From: NVTR01 sp036479015
GTDB taxonomy: Bacteria > Pseudomonadota > Alphaproteobacteria > Rhodobacterales > Rhodobacteraceae
Direction of reading: 5' to 3'
DNA: 64,000 nucleotides
Assembly (NCBI GenBank): GCA_036479015.1
Contig: JAZGFB010000039.1
Coordinates: 1 to 64,000, forward strand
The notes under the pieces were generated by a model. That model saw nothing but the letters and a program-made list of their open reading frames with translations. It was not told where the DNA came from and did no database searches. A program made the translations under genes and the position numbers. Below, piece after piece: positions 8,356 to 17,363 of this stretch (its first letter is position 1; every line of letters begins with the position of its first letter).

Positions 8356-9671
8356 GGTGTCTGCGCGACCGGCAATGCCCGCCTTGGCACCAGAATATCT
8401 GTGCGCAATGCAAGGTGATGCCTTGCGGCATGCCAGAACAGAAATTTACGGATAAATGTTGCCAGAACAACGGCCAAGGCAGTGCCAGTTGCACCACCGG
8501 ATATGCCCCCCACTATCAAACTGATAAGACTGATGGCCAGTGTGATTGCACTTATGCGCATGGCGTTATGGTGAAACCCGCACATATTCAGTGCGATATC
8601 TGCCGGTCCGGATGCGGCATTTATGATGGCAGCAACTGTCAAGATTTGCAGTGGCAACGCGGCCCCGGAAAACCCTGGGCCAAACAGGCCAACCAGTTCT
8701 GCTGCGAATAGGAAAAAGACGGCACCAATGGCAACAGTTGGTAGTGTGGTTTTTAAGGTGGACTGGTGTATCAGTTCTGCTGCTTGGGTCCTGTCGCCAG
8801 ATTGCCAGGCGCTGGCAATAGCCGGCCCCAAAGCGATATTATAGCTGATCAATGGGAATGACAAAAAAACTGCCAATCGGTTTGCTGCGAAATAAATTCC
8901 CGCTGCCTTTGGCCCGGCGATCAGGCCGACTAGCACCACATCGGCGTTGGCAAGAAACACATTGGACACAGAGGTGACCCAGAACGGTCGTCGCGCTGAG
9001 CGCCAGACTGGCGGCATGGACGGTTTGCTGCGGATGGTATTGTAAATGCCAGTGCGTTGTTGGGTCAGTATTGCCTGAAGGCCGGCCACGGTTGCCAGAG
9101 AGACAATCAGGCTGATCAATACCGGGGCGGTGGTCAGTGTGGCCCGGCCATTGGTTAGGAAAATCGCCACCACAGTGACGCCTGTAAGGCTGCGCCAAAG
9201 AATTTCTTTCGGGACCAAGGAAAGCATCAGAAAATTGCAGGCCCGGGCCAAGTGGGATTGCAGGTCAATCCAACCAACCAGCACTACGAGCAACGCGCCG
9301 AGCAACATGAATTGCCATTGGATTTGTGGGGCCCAATTTGTGGCGTTGAATGCCCAGGCGACACCTGCGGCCAGGGCCAGGGTGACCAGGGTCCCGGTTA
9401 TTGTTGTTCGAACAGCACCTGAGACATAGTTTTCCAAGCCGATCCGGTTGGGGCGCTCACAAAGGGCAGGCACGAACCGTAATGCAGCAAGCTGTTGGCC
9501 GCGGGCCCCCAGGATTGACAGAATGATCGACAGGTTCAGAAACAACGCGATCGTGCCAAAGCCTTCGGCTGTCATGGTGTGGGCCAGCAAAAGGGTGAAC
9601 CCATAACTGATAGCAGCAGCAATCATTTTGACCAGTAGGGCCCGGTTGGCCAGGGCGGATAGGCTCATCAA
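8352..9671 (-). CDS. Polysaccharide flippase (Wzx-like, MATE/MOP superfamily)
   Basis: A 439-residue protein with about 12-14 predicted membrane segments arranged as in lipopolysaccharide or polysaccharide biosynthesis flippases (NRALLVKMIAAAISYGFTLLLA at the N-terminus, with paired helices throughout). The expected role is translocation of undecaprenyl-linked repeat units across the inner membrane. The start codon at 9671 faces a 194-base intergenic region shared with the divergent glycosyltransferase. The stop overlaps the polymerase start. Confidence 0.8.
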   Translation of the reverse strand: MMSLSALANRALLVKMIAAAISYGFTLLLAHTMTAEGFGTIALFLNLSIILSILGARGQQLAALRFVPALCERPNRIGLENYVSGAVRTTITGTLVTLALAAGVAWAFNATNWAPQIQWQFMLLGALLVVLVGWIDLQSHLARACNFLMLSLVPKEILWRSLTGVTVVAIFLTNGRATLTTAPVLISLIVSLATVAGLQAILTQQRTGIYNTIRSKPSMPPVWRSARRPFWVTSVSNVFLANADVVLVGLIAGPKAAGIYFAANRLAVFLSFPLISYNIALGPAIASAWQSGDRTQAAELIHQSTLKTTLPTVAIGAVFFLFAAELVGLFGPGFSGAALPLQILTVAAIINAASGPADIALNMCGFHHNAMRISAITLAISLISLIVGGISGGATGTALAVVLATFIRKFLFWHAARHHLALRTDILVPRRALPVAQTP

Positions 9672-9720
9672 CGCTCCTATTCGGGTGATTAAGGTCCCCT
9701 AACCGAATGCCGCTGAAACC

Positions 9721-9734
9721 TTACCAAAAGGTAA
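9721..9734. promoter_or_regulatory. Inverted repeat TTACC-N4-GGTAA in the divergent exopolysaccharide promoter
   Basis: A perfect 5-bp inverted repeat, TTACC AAAA GGTAA, lies between the divergent flippase and glycosyltransferase genes. A matching TACC-N4-GGTA element occurs upstream of the ExoY-like transferase at 16438-16449. Position and spacing suggest a shared operator. The regulator is unknown. Confidence 0.35.
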
Positions 9735-9865
9735 ACAAAATATAAACATTTTGCGGTTAATGCATTGTTAAATGGTTCAAATTTACAAAAAGACCATCCA
9801 ATGCGCCAAACGGTTCCGATTGGTTCGGATAACCGTATCAGGCGCTGGGTATTTGGGAGGCAATA

Positions 9866-10996
9866 ATGAACAATGTAACGCATCTGAATATTCTGGGGAC
9901 GCGCGGTATACCGGCTGCGCATGGGGGGTTTGAAACTTTTGCTGAGAGGTTGGCGCTGTACTTGGTGCGGTCCGGGTTCAGTGTCACTGTCTATTGTCAA
10001 AGTGATGGGCCGTTGGATCTCATGGGTCGAGAAGATACCTGGAATGGCATTCACCGGGTCCACTTTGGCACCCGCCGGTCGGGTGCGCTGGGGACCATGG
10101 AATTTGACCAGAAATGCACGCGCCACGTATTAAAGCAGCCGGGTGTTGACCTGGTGTTGGGGTACAATACGTCGGTATTTAATTTGTTGCAGAAACTTAA
10201 GCGCCGCAAAGTCTTTATGAATATGGATGGCATTGAGTGGAAGCGGAAAAAGTGGTCTATACCGGCCAAGTTGTGGTTCATTATGTGTGAAATAATAGGG
10301 GCAAACCTGGCCAATACCCCGATCGCAGATCACCCTGAAATTGGGCGTCACATTTCCAAACGGACGTTCAGAACGCCAATGATTATACCCTACGGGGCTG
10401 ACAGCGTCACACGGGCCGACCCGGCACCGGTTCGACAACTTGGGCTGAAATCGGGGCAATATTTCTTGTCTGTGGCACGGATTGAACCAGAAAACTCGAT
10501 TGTTGAATTTATCAAAGCTTTCAGGCAGGCAGAGACTTCGAAAAGTCTGGTTGTTCTGGGCCGGCTTGATCCGGACAATGCTTACCACCGACGGGTGCGC
10601 GATGTCGGGCAGGGGCGCGTGGTGTTTCCGGGGGGTATCTATGAAGATTATCGGGTCAAGTCGCTGCGGTTTCATGCGCGGGCCTATATCCACGGGCATC
10701 AGGTGGGTGGGACCAATCCGTCATTGGTTGAAGCACTTGGCGCTGGGAATGCAGTTATTGCCCATGACAACAGGTTCAACAGATGGACTGCCGGGCCGGG
10801 ACAGAGGTACTTTTCAAGTGTTGCGCAATGCTGCGGCCATATTAACGATCTGGCGCGTGATGATGTGGCATTGCACGCTGCGGAAAAGGCAGCCCGTAAG
10901 CGCCACGCTAGCGAATTCCAGTGGGACAGTGTCTTAAAACAATATCAAACCCTTATGTTGGGTGATCTGCAGGCGGTTCAGATAGCAGCTGAATAG
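9866..10996 (+). CDS. Glycosyltransferase, DUF1972/rhamnosyltransferase type
   Basis: A 376-residue GT4-like enzyme. The N-terminus ILGTRGIPAAHGGFETFAERLA is the signature of DUF1972 glycosyltransferases, often annotated as rhamnosyltransferases. The C-terminal domain holds GHQVGGTNPSLVEALGAGN, the nucleotide-sugar binding region. It probably adds a sugar to the growing exopolysaccharide repeat unit on the cytoplasmic face. It is divergent from the flippase. Its 3' end overlaps the end of the convergent BY-kinase gene by 19 bases. Confidence 0.85.
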   Translation: MNNVTHLNILGTRGIPAAHGGFETFAERLALYLVRSGFSVTVYCQSDGPLDLMGREDTWNGIHRVHFGTRRSGALGTMEFDQKCTRHVLKQPGVDLVLGYNTSVFNLLQKLKRRKVFMNMDGIEWKRKKWSIPAKLWFIMCEIIGANLANTPIADHPEIGRHISKRTFRTPMIIPYGADSVTRADPAPVRQLGLKSGQYFLSVARIEPENSIVEFIKAFRQAETSKSLVVLGRLDPDNAYHRRVRDVGQGRVVFPGGIYEDYRVKSLRFHARAYIHGHQVGGTNPSLVEALGAGNAVIAHDNRFNRWTAGPGQRYFSSVAQCCGHINDLARDDVALHAAEKAARKRHASEFQWDSVLKQYQTLMLGDLQAVQIAAE

Positions 10997-13131
10997 CTAC
11001 CATAGGCAGGTATTTTTGTACCGAGGCTAACCTGTGTCAGTACTGGCACCAGCACGGCCTGATCCTGCATGGCGTCGCGCAGTTTCTGAACCCCGAATTT
11101 CAGGTCGATCTGCCCTGTCTCTGCCCATTTCACAACCAGGACTGTGGCATCAGCCTGTTGCGCGATATAGCGGGCATCAACCACCGGCAACAATGGCGGG
11201 GAATCTATGATGACGACGTCGTAGACTTGTTTCGCCTGGGTCAAGAGCGCCTTAAAGGTGACAGAGTTGATCAGCTGGTCGGTTGGGAAAGCACTTGGCT
11301 CGGCACCCATGATCAGCACCAAGTCGGACATGGTATCGCGGGCATAAAATGACCCCGTCAGTTTGGTGGTCGAGGCATCGACAAGATAATCAAGAAACCC
11401 GGTCTTGGGTTCAATGCCAAGATGGCGGTGAAGCGATGGTTTGCGCAGGTCCGCGTCAATGAGCAACGCCTTATGTCCCGCCTGCGCATAGGTGCGGGCA
11501 AGGGACAAGGCGGTGGTGGTTTTACCTTCATTGGCCAATGTCGATGTCACAAGAATGATCCGACCGCTTGTCAGTGAGTTGGCACTACTTTCGCGGGTGT
11601 TGGTTTTGATTGCTTGATCAACAACCGCCCGCAGATTACGCACCGATTCCGAAAACGCTGAAAGCGGTGCGTCAAAGACCAGGTTGGCGGCACTGATACT
11701 ATCTGCTTTAGGCTCTGACGTTATCGGGATGGATGCCAAAGACGGGGTGAGTAATAGATCGCTCAGTTGGTCGGATGAGTAAATTCCACCAATGTAATAT
11801 TCCTTCATAAATGCCAAACTTATGCCCAGACCAGAGGCCGCGGCCAGGGCTGCCAACAGCACAAGCGAGCGGTTTGGAAATGTAGCGGAAATTGGCGCTA
11901 TAGCCGGTGATACAATACGGCTGTCGGCAATTTGAATGTTGGCCTGGGTGTCCAGATCGCGCATACGAGATAGCAAATTATCGTATTGGGCACGGGCGAT
12001 ACTGGTTTCTTGCTGGATTGAATAGATGTCGGTCAAAATGTCCGGTGATAGGTCGCGTGACAGCACGGTGCGGTGCAACTGGCTGCGCAGACTTGCGATG
12101 TTTTGGTCAATATCCTGACCTTGAGCAGATAGGTTTTGCAGGCCAGCTGTAGAATGCGCCATTAATTTGGCATCAAGCTCGGCAAGCTCTGATTGAAAAT
12201 CTGCAGAGGTAAGTTGGGTGGTTTCACTGGGAAATCTGTCTAATAAAATAGCGCGTTTTGTCGCCAGATGCACAAGATCCGTACCCGGCAGTGTGTCGAT
12301 CAAGGCGGACCAGTTCTGTTGCTGAAGCAGCCGTCTGGCGGTCTGCTGGTTCTGGATTATCTGGATTTTTTCATTTTCAGCCTGCTCTAGTTTGAATTGC
12401 AATAGGGTGAGCGCATTGGAACCAGTTTCGTTGGACAACCTGTCACGGTTTGCATCTAGAAACTGGTCAAACGCGGCTTCATATGATGTGAGCGACATAC
12501 GGGCGGCAATGATCTGTCGGTTCAACACGTCGCGCGCGGCAAGTGAGCGGAAAATTTTTGCCTGAACCTGTTGGTCAATATAGGCCTGTGACAGTTTATT
12601 TGCGATATCGGCGGCTTTGTCAGGTGAGCGTGAAATAGTTGAAACTGTCACAAGGTAGGTCAGGCCACGGCGTCTTATGGTAGTGTTTTGCTTTAGCCTT
12701 TCCAATGTCTTGGCGGTAACGTGGCGGGCGTCTGGGGGGGAAGCACTGGCCAGACCAAAACTGCTGGCAAGCTTGTCGCGCAGGGATGGCTGGCTGCCAA
12801 ATTCCGTGTCAGTTGCCAGTTTTTCGCTGGCAATCACCGCCAGCGCTATAGCGTCGGATTTTAGAATTTCAACCTCACTGTCAACGCGGGCATTGTCGCG
12901 CCCGGCGGTAGACGGAAAGGTGGTTCCGACGCTAAGTACATTTTGACTGTCGGGATCAACCAGGATCAGCGCGGTTGCGGTATAGGTCGGGGCGGCGACC
13001 ACCAAGAATATGATGGCGATAGAAAAAACAGCAACCGCCGATGCAACGATGATCTGGTACTGGCGCCTGAGAAGCGCGCCGATGGTGCGGAGATCAATCT
13101 CTTTTACTGGTGTGCTAGATAACGTTTCCAT
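10978..13131 (-). CDS. Exopolysaccharide chain-length/tyrosine kinase protein (Wzz-BY-kinase fusion)
   Basis: A 717-residue inner membrane protein. A Wzz domain with one membrane segment near residues 30-50 is followed by coiled-coil periplasmic sequence and a second segment near 425-445. A cytoplasmic BY-kinase domain follows, with Walker A (NEGKTTTALSLA), Walker A' (LLIDADLRKP) and Walker B (VVIIDSPPLL). The C-terminal tyrosine cluster is minimal (YGSY), so autophosphorylation capacity may be limited. It should control polymer length and export. The start at 13131 shares one base with the stop of the upstream gene (TAATG). The longer reading to 13248 is rejected. Confidence 0.88.
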   Translation of the reverse strand: METLSSTPVKEIDLRTIGALLRRQYQIIVASAVAVFSIAIIFLVVAAPTYTATALILVDPDSQNVLSVGTTFPSTAGRDNARVDSEVEILKSDAIALAVIASEKLATDTEFGSQPSLRDKLASSFGLASASPPDARHVTAKTLERLKQNTTIRRRGLTYLVTVSTISRSPDKAADIANKLSQAYIDQQVQAKIFRSLAARDVLNRQIIAARMSLTSYEAAFDQFLDANRDRLSNETGSNALTLLQFKLEQAENEKIQIIQNQQTARRLLQQQNWSALIDTLPGTDLVHLATKRAILLDRFPSETTQLTSADFQSELAELDAKLMAHSTAGLQNLSAQGQDIDQNIASLRSQLHRTVLSRDLSPDILTDIYSIQQETSIARAQYDNLLSRMRDLDTQANIQIADSRIVSPAIAPISATFPNRSLVLLAALAAASGLGISLAFMKEYYIGGIYSSDQLSDLLLTPSLASIPITSEPKADSISAANLVFDAPLSAFSESVRNLRAVVDQAIKTNTRESSANSLTSGRIILVTSTLANEGKTTTALSLARTYAQAGHKALLIDADLRKPSLHRHLGIEPKTGFLDYLVDASTTKLTGSFYARDTMSDLVLIMGAEPSAFPTDQLINSVTFKALLTQAKQVYDVVIIDSPPLLPVVDARYIAQQADATVLVVKWAETGQIDLKFGVQKLRDAMQDQAVLVPVLTQVSLGTKIPAYGSYSAAI

Positions 13132-14522
13132 TAGTTCTGTTCCTTCGGCGGTGCCGTAGGGCCAAGGCCAAGCGCCACCAGTGTGATAAGGAGAAATGTG
13201 TTGGCCTGAATTTCCAGGCTGAAATCCACCAGGGAATGCAGCGCGCACAGCACCAGTGCTGCATATCCAGCCCGGGCCATAGCGCGAGGGCTAGATTGTT
13301 GACGGGCCAGGCGTCGTAATTCGCGGGCGAGAATGATGCCGGCAACAATCGGTGCTGACCCCAGTATCACGCCGTATTCGACCCAGAGTGTCAGGTAGAT
13401 GGAATGGCCTCGATCCCAAACAAATTCGGCTGTGACGGGGGGGCTGTGATACAGTTCATAGGCCAGCGAAAAGCTGTCCAGGCCAAAACCTGTCAACGGC
13501 CTATCAGCAATCATGCCAAATATCTGTCTGTATAGCGCGATGCGGGTTTCAGCGGATGCCTGAACATCAAAAAACGACTCTGGCACTCCCAGACCAAAAA
13601 TCAGTAACGCAATCCCTAGCGCGCTAAACGCCGCTCCGCAAAGCGCCAGGGTTTGCAAGGCCCTTGGCTGTAGAACCATAGTCGCGGCGACAAGCGTTGC
13701 TGCAATACCCATACGTGATTGGGTAAGGATCAGGGCAAAGGCGATGATACCAATGGCGATGTGCCAATAAACGTGGATAGAATATGTTGGTCTATTAGTG
13801 GTTTGACCCGGCTTGCCGGTGATCAGGCTTAGCCCAAGAATGACACCCATTCCAAGGAATGTTGCAAAAGAGTTTTTGTTGATGAATGTGCCAGTGGCTT
13901 TGCCCAAGAATGCCGATTTATCGGTAATAAAATTTGTATCATTGAAGAATTTGAGCGTCAGAATTGCGAACAGGGCGTGAGCGGCGATGCCAAACAGAAT
14001 GACAGATCCTACTTTTTCAGCCCTGCCAGGGAGGCGGGGTACTTTCAGGGCCAGCGTAAAAAAAATAATGTAGCTGGTCAGCCGAATGGCGGCAAGAAAT
14101 GTGGCTGTTGGTGCAATGCTTAGACTGGGTAGCACAAGAATTCCCACCGGCGACTGAACCGAAATTCCGCCCCTAAGGGCCGGAAGCGGAAGGGCCTGAT
14201 ACACAGCAAAGGCGCTTAGAAGTGACCCGATCAAGACAACCAGACCGGCAGGGGTCGCAGTAAGGGGGGCATATGCAGGGCGCGAAACATGGATGACGGC
14301 AGCATACCACCCTAGGATAGTGGCCCAAAACATCCAGGCGACAGGATGATTGCTGGCCAGGGGTATCGGTGACATCAAAACGACAGCGGGTATAAGGGTG
14401 GTCGTGTGTCGTGCCCATTGCCAAACAGGGTATTGTGGGTGGGCAAAATCGGCCACTAGTGGTTGGGGCTTTGTTACAATTTGGTTTGGATTTGGGTCGA
14501 ATATGCGCGCTAGATCGATCAT
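13131..14522 (-). CDS. Second O-antigen ligase/polymerase family membrane protein
   Basis: A 463-residue polytopic membrane protein with a Wzy_C-like loop (RIALYRQIFGMIADRPLTGFGLDSFSLAY, then WDRGHSIYLTLWVEYGVIL). It is related in plan to the protein at 7075-8355 but clearly divergent, so one may polymerise repeat units and the other ligate or act on another polymer. ATG 14522 forms an ATGA overlap with the upstream stop, which makes it a better start than 14543. It is co-transcribed with the BY-kinase. Confidence 0.8.
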   Translation of the reverse strand: MIDLARIFDPNPNQIVTKPQPLVADFAHPQYPVWQWARHTTTLIPAVVLMSPIPLASNHPVAWMFWATILGWYAAVIHVSRPAYAPLTATPAGLVVLIGSLLSAFAVYQALPLPALRGGISVQSPVGILVLPSLSIAPTATFLAAIRLTSYIIFFTLALKVPRLPGRAEKVGSVILFGIAAHALFAILTLKFFNDTNFITDKSAFLGKATGTFINKNSFATFLGMGVILGLSLITGKPGQTTNRPTYSIHVYWHIAIGIIAFALILTQSRMGIAATLVAATMVLQPRALQTLALCGAAFSALGIALLIFGLGVPESFFDVQASAETRIALYRQIFGMIADRPLTGFGLDSFSLAYELYHSPPVTAEFVWDRGHSIYLTLWVEYGVILGSAPIVAGIILARELRRLARQQSSPRAMARAGYAALVLCALHSLVDFSLEIQANTFLLITLVALGLGPTAPPKEQN

Positions 14523-15172
14523 GTTTTGGCCTGCTTTTGCCAAAGTTGGTTCAAAAACCGGACGCGATCTTCGGCGACAGCCCCAGCGGCGACAGAGCCC
14601 AATACAGAGCGGGACGTTGGTTTTCGCAGATAGTATGCCGCTAACAGCTCGGCCCCTGACTGGGTGCTCAGCAGGGTAATGATATCGGCGCGTAGGCCGG
14701 GGGTGTCACGGTCCGATATGTCAATCTGGTTCATGGCCAAGGCAAACCGGCGCTCTGCTAGCCAAGCTTCAAACGGGGCGTTTTTTTGGGAGTTTTCAAC
14801 ATGGATGGCACGGCCGTGTGTGTCACCCAGCTGATGGGCGGCAAGTGCTGCAACAAAGTGTGCGTGGCCATGGCTTGGCATCCAGCGCAGCGTGTTGGCA
14901 GCCACGCGGTTGCAATGCTGTGTGATCAGATTGAAGCTGGATGTCGGTTGCAGTAATGAGGTTGGCTCAGACAGTGCCGCGTCACAGGATAGCAATGCAT
15001 TCTGGGTGGCGCGCAGCGACAGAAAAATATGTGGCAGGGATGATGTTGCCATATGGTGGGCTCGCGTTTCCAGGGGTGTTAGATTGCCCATTGATCGCAG
15101 TTCAAGCGCAAGGGCCCAGGCAGATACGGCCGTAAACGCGGTCAATAACAACTTTGAAAATGAAAGTTTCAT
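14519..15172 (-). CDS. Unknown exported or anchored protein in the exopolysaccharide operon
   Basis: A 217-residue protein beginning MKLSFSKLLLTAFTAVSAWALA, a signal peptide or anchor. The body is helical with several His and Leu residues, and the region between residues 90 and 180 could form TPR-like helical pairs. I see no catalytic motif. It is the first gene of the minus-strand set that includes the second polymerase and the BY-kinase, and it overlaps the polymerase start by four bases. A structural role in polysaccharide assembly is inferred from position only. Confidence 0.6.
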   Translation of the reverse strand: MKLSFSKLLLTAFTAVSAWALALELRSMGNLTPLETRAHHMATSSLPHIFLSLRATQNALLSCDAALSEPTSLLQPTSSFNLITQHCNRVAANTLRWMPSHGHAHFVAALAAHQLGDTHGRAIHVENSQKNAPFEAWLAERRFALAMNQIDISDRDTPGLRADIITLLSTQSGAELLAAYYLRKPTSRSVLGSVAAGAVAEDRVRFLNQLWQKQAKT

Positions 15173-15333
15173 GGATCACCGGAAGTTTTTTATCTTGGGC
15201 ATCCGTCGGGCAGATAAGCAACCCAACCTTCCCTTGCTCAATTTAGATAAAATGCGAAATAACATTAAGAAAACATTAATCAATTTAAGTAGATAATGGT
15301 TCGTGGCTTGTTTTCACGGTGCTTGGATTCGCA

Positions 15334-15741
15334 ATGGGAAGCTTTTCAGTTCTACTATCAGCGGGCGCATTAGGCATGCTGTTGGCTCAGCCGGCAGCGG
15401 CCCAGTCGGGGATTTTTGACGCTGACAGATTGCTGCAAATGTGCGCTGAAAGCTCTTGTGTTGATGGGGTGCAAATTTCGGTCGGCCAAATTTTATTGCT
15501 GAGATTGCCACCCGAGGAGTTTAATTCGCAATTGGGGGTGATCGCTTCGGTTTTGTTCCAGGCGGCTAAAACTGCGGATCAGGTGCTGGCAGATCAACTG
15601 GCACTGGGGCTGCGGTCCCTGTCCAAATATTCGACAGACGCAGTGCAACGTCAGTCATTTTTCAGGGTTGCAGAACTGGTGTCAAATGGATCGTCGGAAT
15701 TGTTTGATCTAAATGCGCCATTTGCGGTCAGCCCGTCTTAG
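15334..15741 (+). CDS. Small secreted protein, unknown
   Basis: A 135-residue protein whose first 23 residues form a signal peptide ending near PAAAQS. The mature part has two cysteines close together (MCAESSCVDG) that could form a disulfide. No recognised domain. ATG 15334 is chosen because it gives a clean signal peptide. GTG 15319 would also be possible. It stands alone between divergent and convergent neighbours within the exopolysaccharide locus. Confidence 0.6.
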   Translation: MGSFSVLLSAGALGMLLAQPAAAQSGIFDADRLLQMCAESSCVDGVQISVGQILLLRLPPEEFNSQLGVIASVLFQAAKTADQVLADQLALGLRSLSKYSTDAVQRQSFFRVAELVSNGSSELFDLNAPFAVSPS

Positions 15742-15744
15742 GAG

Positions 15745-16317
15745 CTAACCGGTGCATTTTGCTATCCCCATGGCAATCAATTGCCGGCCGCTAAATTCAT
15801 GAAAACCAACGGTGCGAAAACGCCCTGTGTCCAGGAACCAGCTTCTGATCGGCTCCGGGTAATGGTCAGCCATCACCTGTGACCAGCGTTCAAAAGAGTC
15901 GGCATCAAGCGCAACACCGTGAAAGACAGAGCTGGGGCCGTGAAAACCAAAAAGAGTACGCGGCGTGATGCAGATGTCATTTAGTCTAAGGTACATGGTG
16001 CAGGCGGACATGCAAAATTCCCCACGTATTTCAACGCGAACGCCGCGGGTTTGATAGTTTTGTATCAGCAGGGCCCGTTCTATGACGCCACCGCCGCTGT
16101 CATCGCGAATAATAACCGTTGTATTGGCTGCCGCGAACAATGGTAGGCTAAAGGGTGCGCCAAACAGGGCCAAGGCCAATGGGACAGCCCCCACCCTGAG
16201 CAGCCGTCGCAATTTACAATAATTGAATGTCGCTTCGACCCAAAACACAGTGAAACCCCCACACCAATTCGCCGGTTTTTCGGCAAACCTCTTTGGCCCC
16301 CCACGGGCCATAGCCAA
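15745..16317 (-). CDS. Predicted periplasmic protein with a CxSAC motif (ClpP/crotonase-like)
   Basis: A 190-residue protein. An anchor or signal segment is at about residues 42-64, and the first 40 residues may not be translated because an internal start is possible. The mature part contains DDSGGGV, then VEIRGEFCMSACTMYL and FGFHGPSS. This order (Gly-rich strand, Ser in a CxSAC turn, His in GFHG) resembles small exported proteins with a ClpP/crotonase-like fold, where that Ser and His would be catalytic. That assignment is inference from motif order. It is convergent with the small secreted protein, with three bases between stops. Confidence 0.55.
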   Translation of the reverse strand: MAMARGGPKRFAEKPANWCGGFTVFWVEATFNYCKLRRLLRVGAVPLALALFGAPFSLPLFAAANTTVIIRDDSGGGVIERALLIQNYQTRGVRVEIRGEFCMSACTMYLRLNDICITPRTLFGFHGPSSVFHGVALDADSFERWSQVMADHYPEPIRSWFLDTGRFRTVGFHEFSGRQLIAMGIAKCTG

Positions 16318-16437
16318 TAAGTACCCGACCTTCGTGACAAAGGGGTTACTTTTTCAAAGAAAATTACACAATTAACATATTGGCAAAGTTTTCTGAGAAT
16401 TGTTGTCGGAAAATTAAGAGGAATTTAACCAACAAAA

Positions 16438-16449
16438 TACCATTTGGTA
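16438..16449. promoter_or_regulatory. Inverted repeat TACC-N4-GGTA upstream of the ExoY-like gene
   Basis: Perfect dyad TACC ATTT GGTA, 60 bases before the sugar transferase start in an A/T-rich 191-base intergenic region. It shares half-sites and spacing with the element at 9721-9734. Confidence 0.3.
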
Positions 16450-16508
16450 CTCACTATAATTGGGTAAGCTAAGGTGCTTTCCCCTCCACTGCCAATGAGA
16501 GCTTCATC

Positions 16509-17186
16509 ATGAGTTATACCTTTATTGACGATTTGCCGGGTGTGTCCATGCCGCTTTCCAGCCCGCAGGGATTGTATGCCAAAGGCGGTAAGCGCTTGGC
16601 CGATATTACGGTTGTGCTGCTTATTAGCCCGATCGCATTGCTGATTATTATGGCGGTCTGGGTATTGACGAGGATACAGGGAGGCAGCGGATTTTATTGT
16701 CAGCCACGGGTTGGTCGATTTGGGCGAACCTTTAGGTGCTGGAAAATTCGGACTATGGGGGATGATGCAGAAAGCAAACTATCTGATCTGATCGCAAAGA
16801 ACCCGGATATAGAACGGGAATGGTCGATGACGCAAAAATTGTTGCACGACCCAAGAATAACCAGCCTGGGGCGCATATTGCGGGCCACAAGCATTGATGA
16901 GCTGCCTCAGCTTTGGAACGTTTTGATTGGTGATATGAGCCTGTTTGGGCCCCGACCGTTTATGCCTGCACAAAAGGGTCTTTATGATGAAAACCAGCAA
17001 AGCGCAGCGTATTACCGGTTGCGGCCGGGGATTTCGGGGCTTTGGCAGGTAAGTTCTAGAAGCAAGGGCGCGTTCACGGCCCGTGTTGATTTCGACGAAA
17101 AGTACGCCAGGAACATATCATTGTCTGGTGACCTGAGTTTGGCGTTCCGCACGATTGTTGTCGTGTTGCGTGTTACTGGAAAGTAG
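16509..17186 (+). CDS. Undecaprenyl-phosphate sugar-1-phosphate transferase (ExoY-like)
   Basis: A 225-residue bacterial sugar transferase that starts exopolysaccharide repeat units by loading a sugar phosphate onto undecaprenyl phosphate. It has one hydrophobic segment (about 35-58), then the family blocks KRLADI, KIRTMGDDAE, SIDELPQLWNVLIGDMSLFGPRP and RLRPGISGLWQVSSRS. The length matches ExoY rather than the long WbaP type. It is transcribed alone from a promoter region that also contains a dyad element. Confidence 0.92.
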   Translation: MSYTFIDDLPGVSMPLSSPQGLYAKGGKRLADITVVLLISPIALLIIMAVWVLTRIQGGSGFYCQPRVGRFGRTFRCWKIRTMGDDAESKLSDLIAKNPDIEREWSMTQKLLHDPRITSLGRILRATSIDELPQLWNVLIGDMSLFGPRPFMPAQKGLYDENQQSAAYYRLRPGISGLWQVSSRSKGAFTARVDFDEKYARNISLSGDLSLAFRTIVVVLRVTGK

Positions 17187-17363
17187 AAAATAGCGCATAT
17201 TAGGTAAACTATTTCTCAGAAAACAATAATTTTACCTAGAAACCCCAATGTGTTAGGAAATGTCATAACTGTGATATGCTACTGTTGGCTGGCAATCTTG
17301 ACTCTGGCGGTATAAAGTATTCATATATTCAAATACTAGAAGAAAATTTTGGGAGACTATCAA

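Noticed and set aside
13132..13248. Longer start of the BY-kinase gene
   Set aside because: The extra 39 residues are a shadow of the upstream polymerase gene. ATG 13131 overlaps that gene's stop (TAATG).
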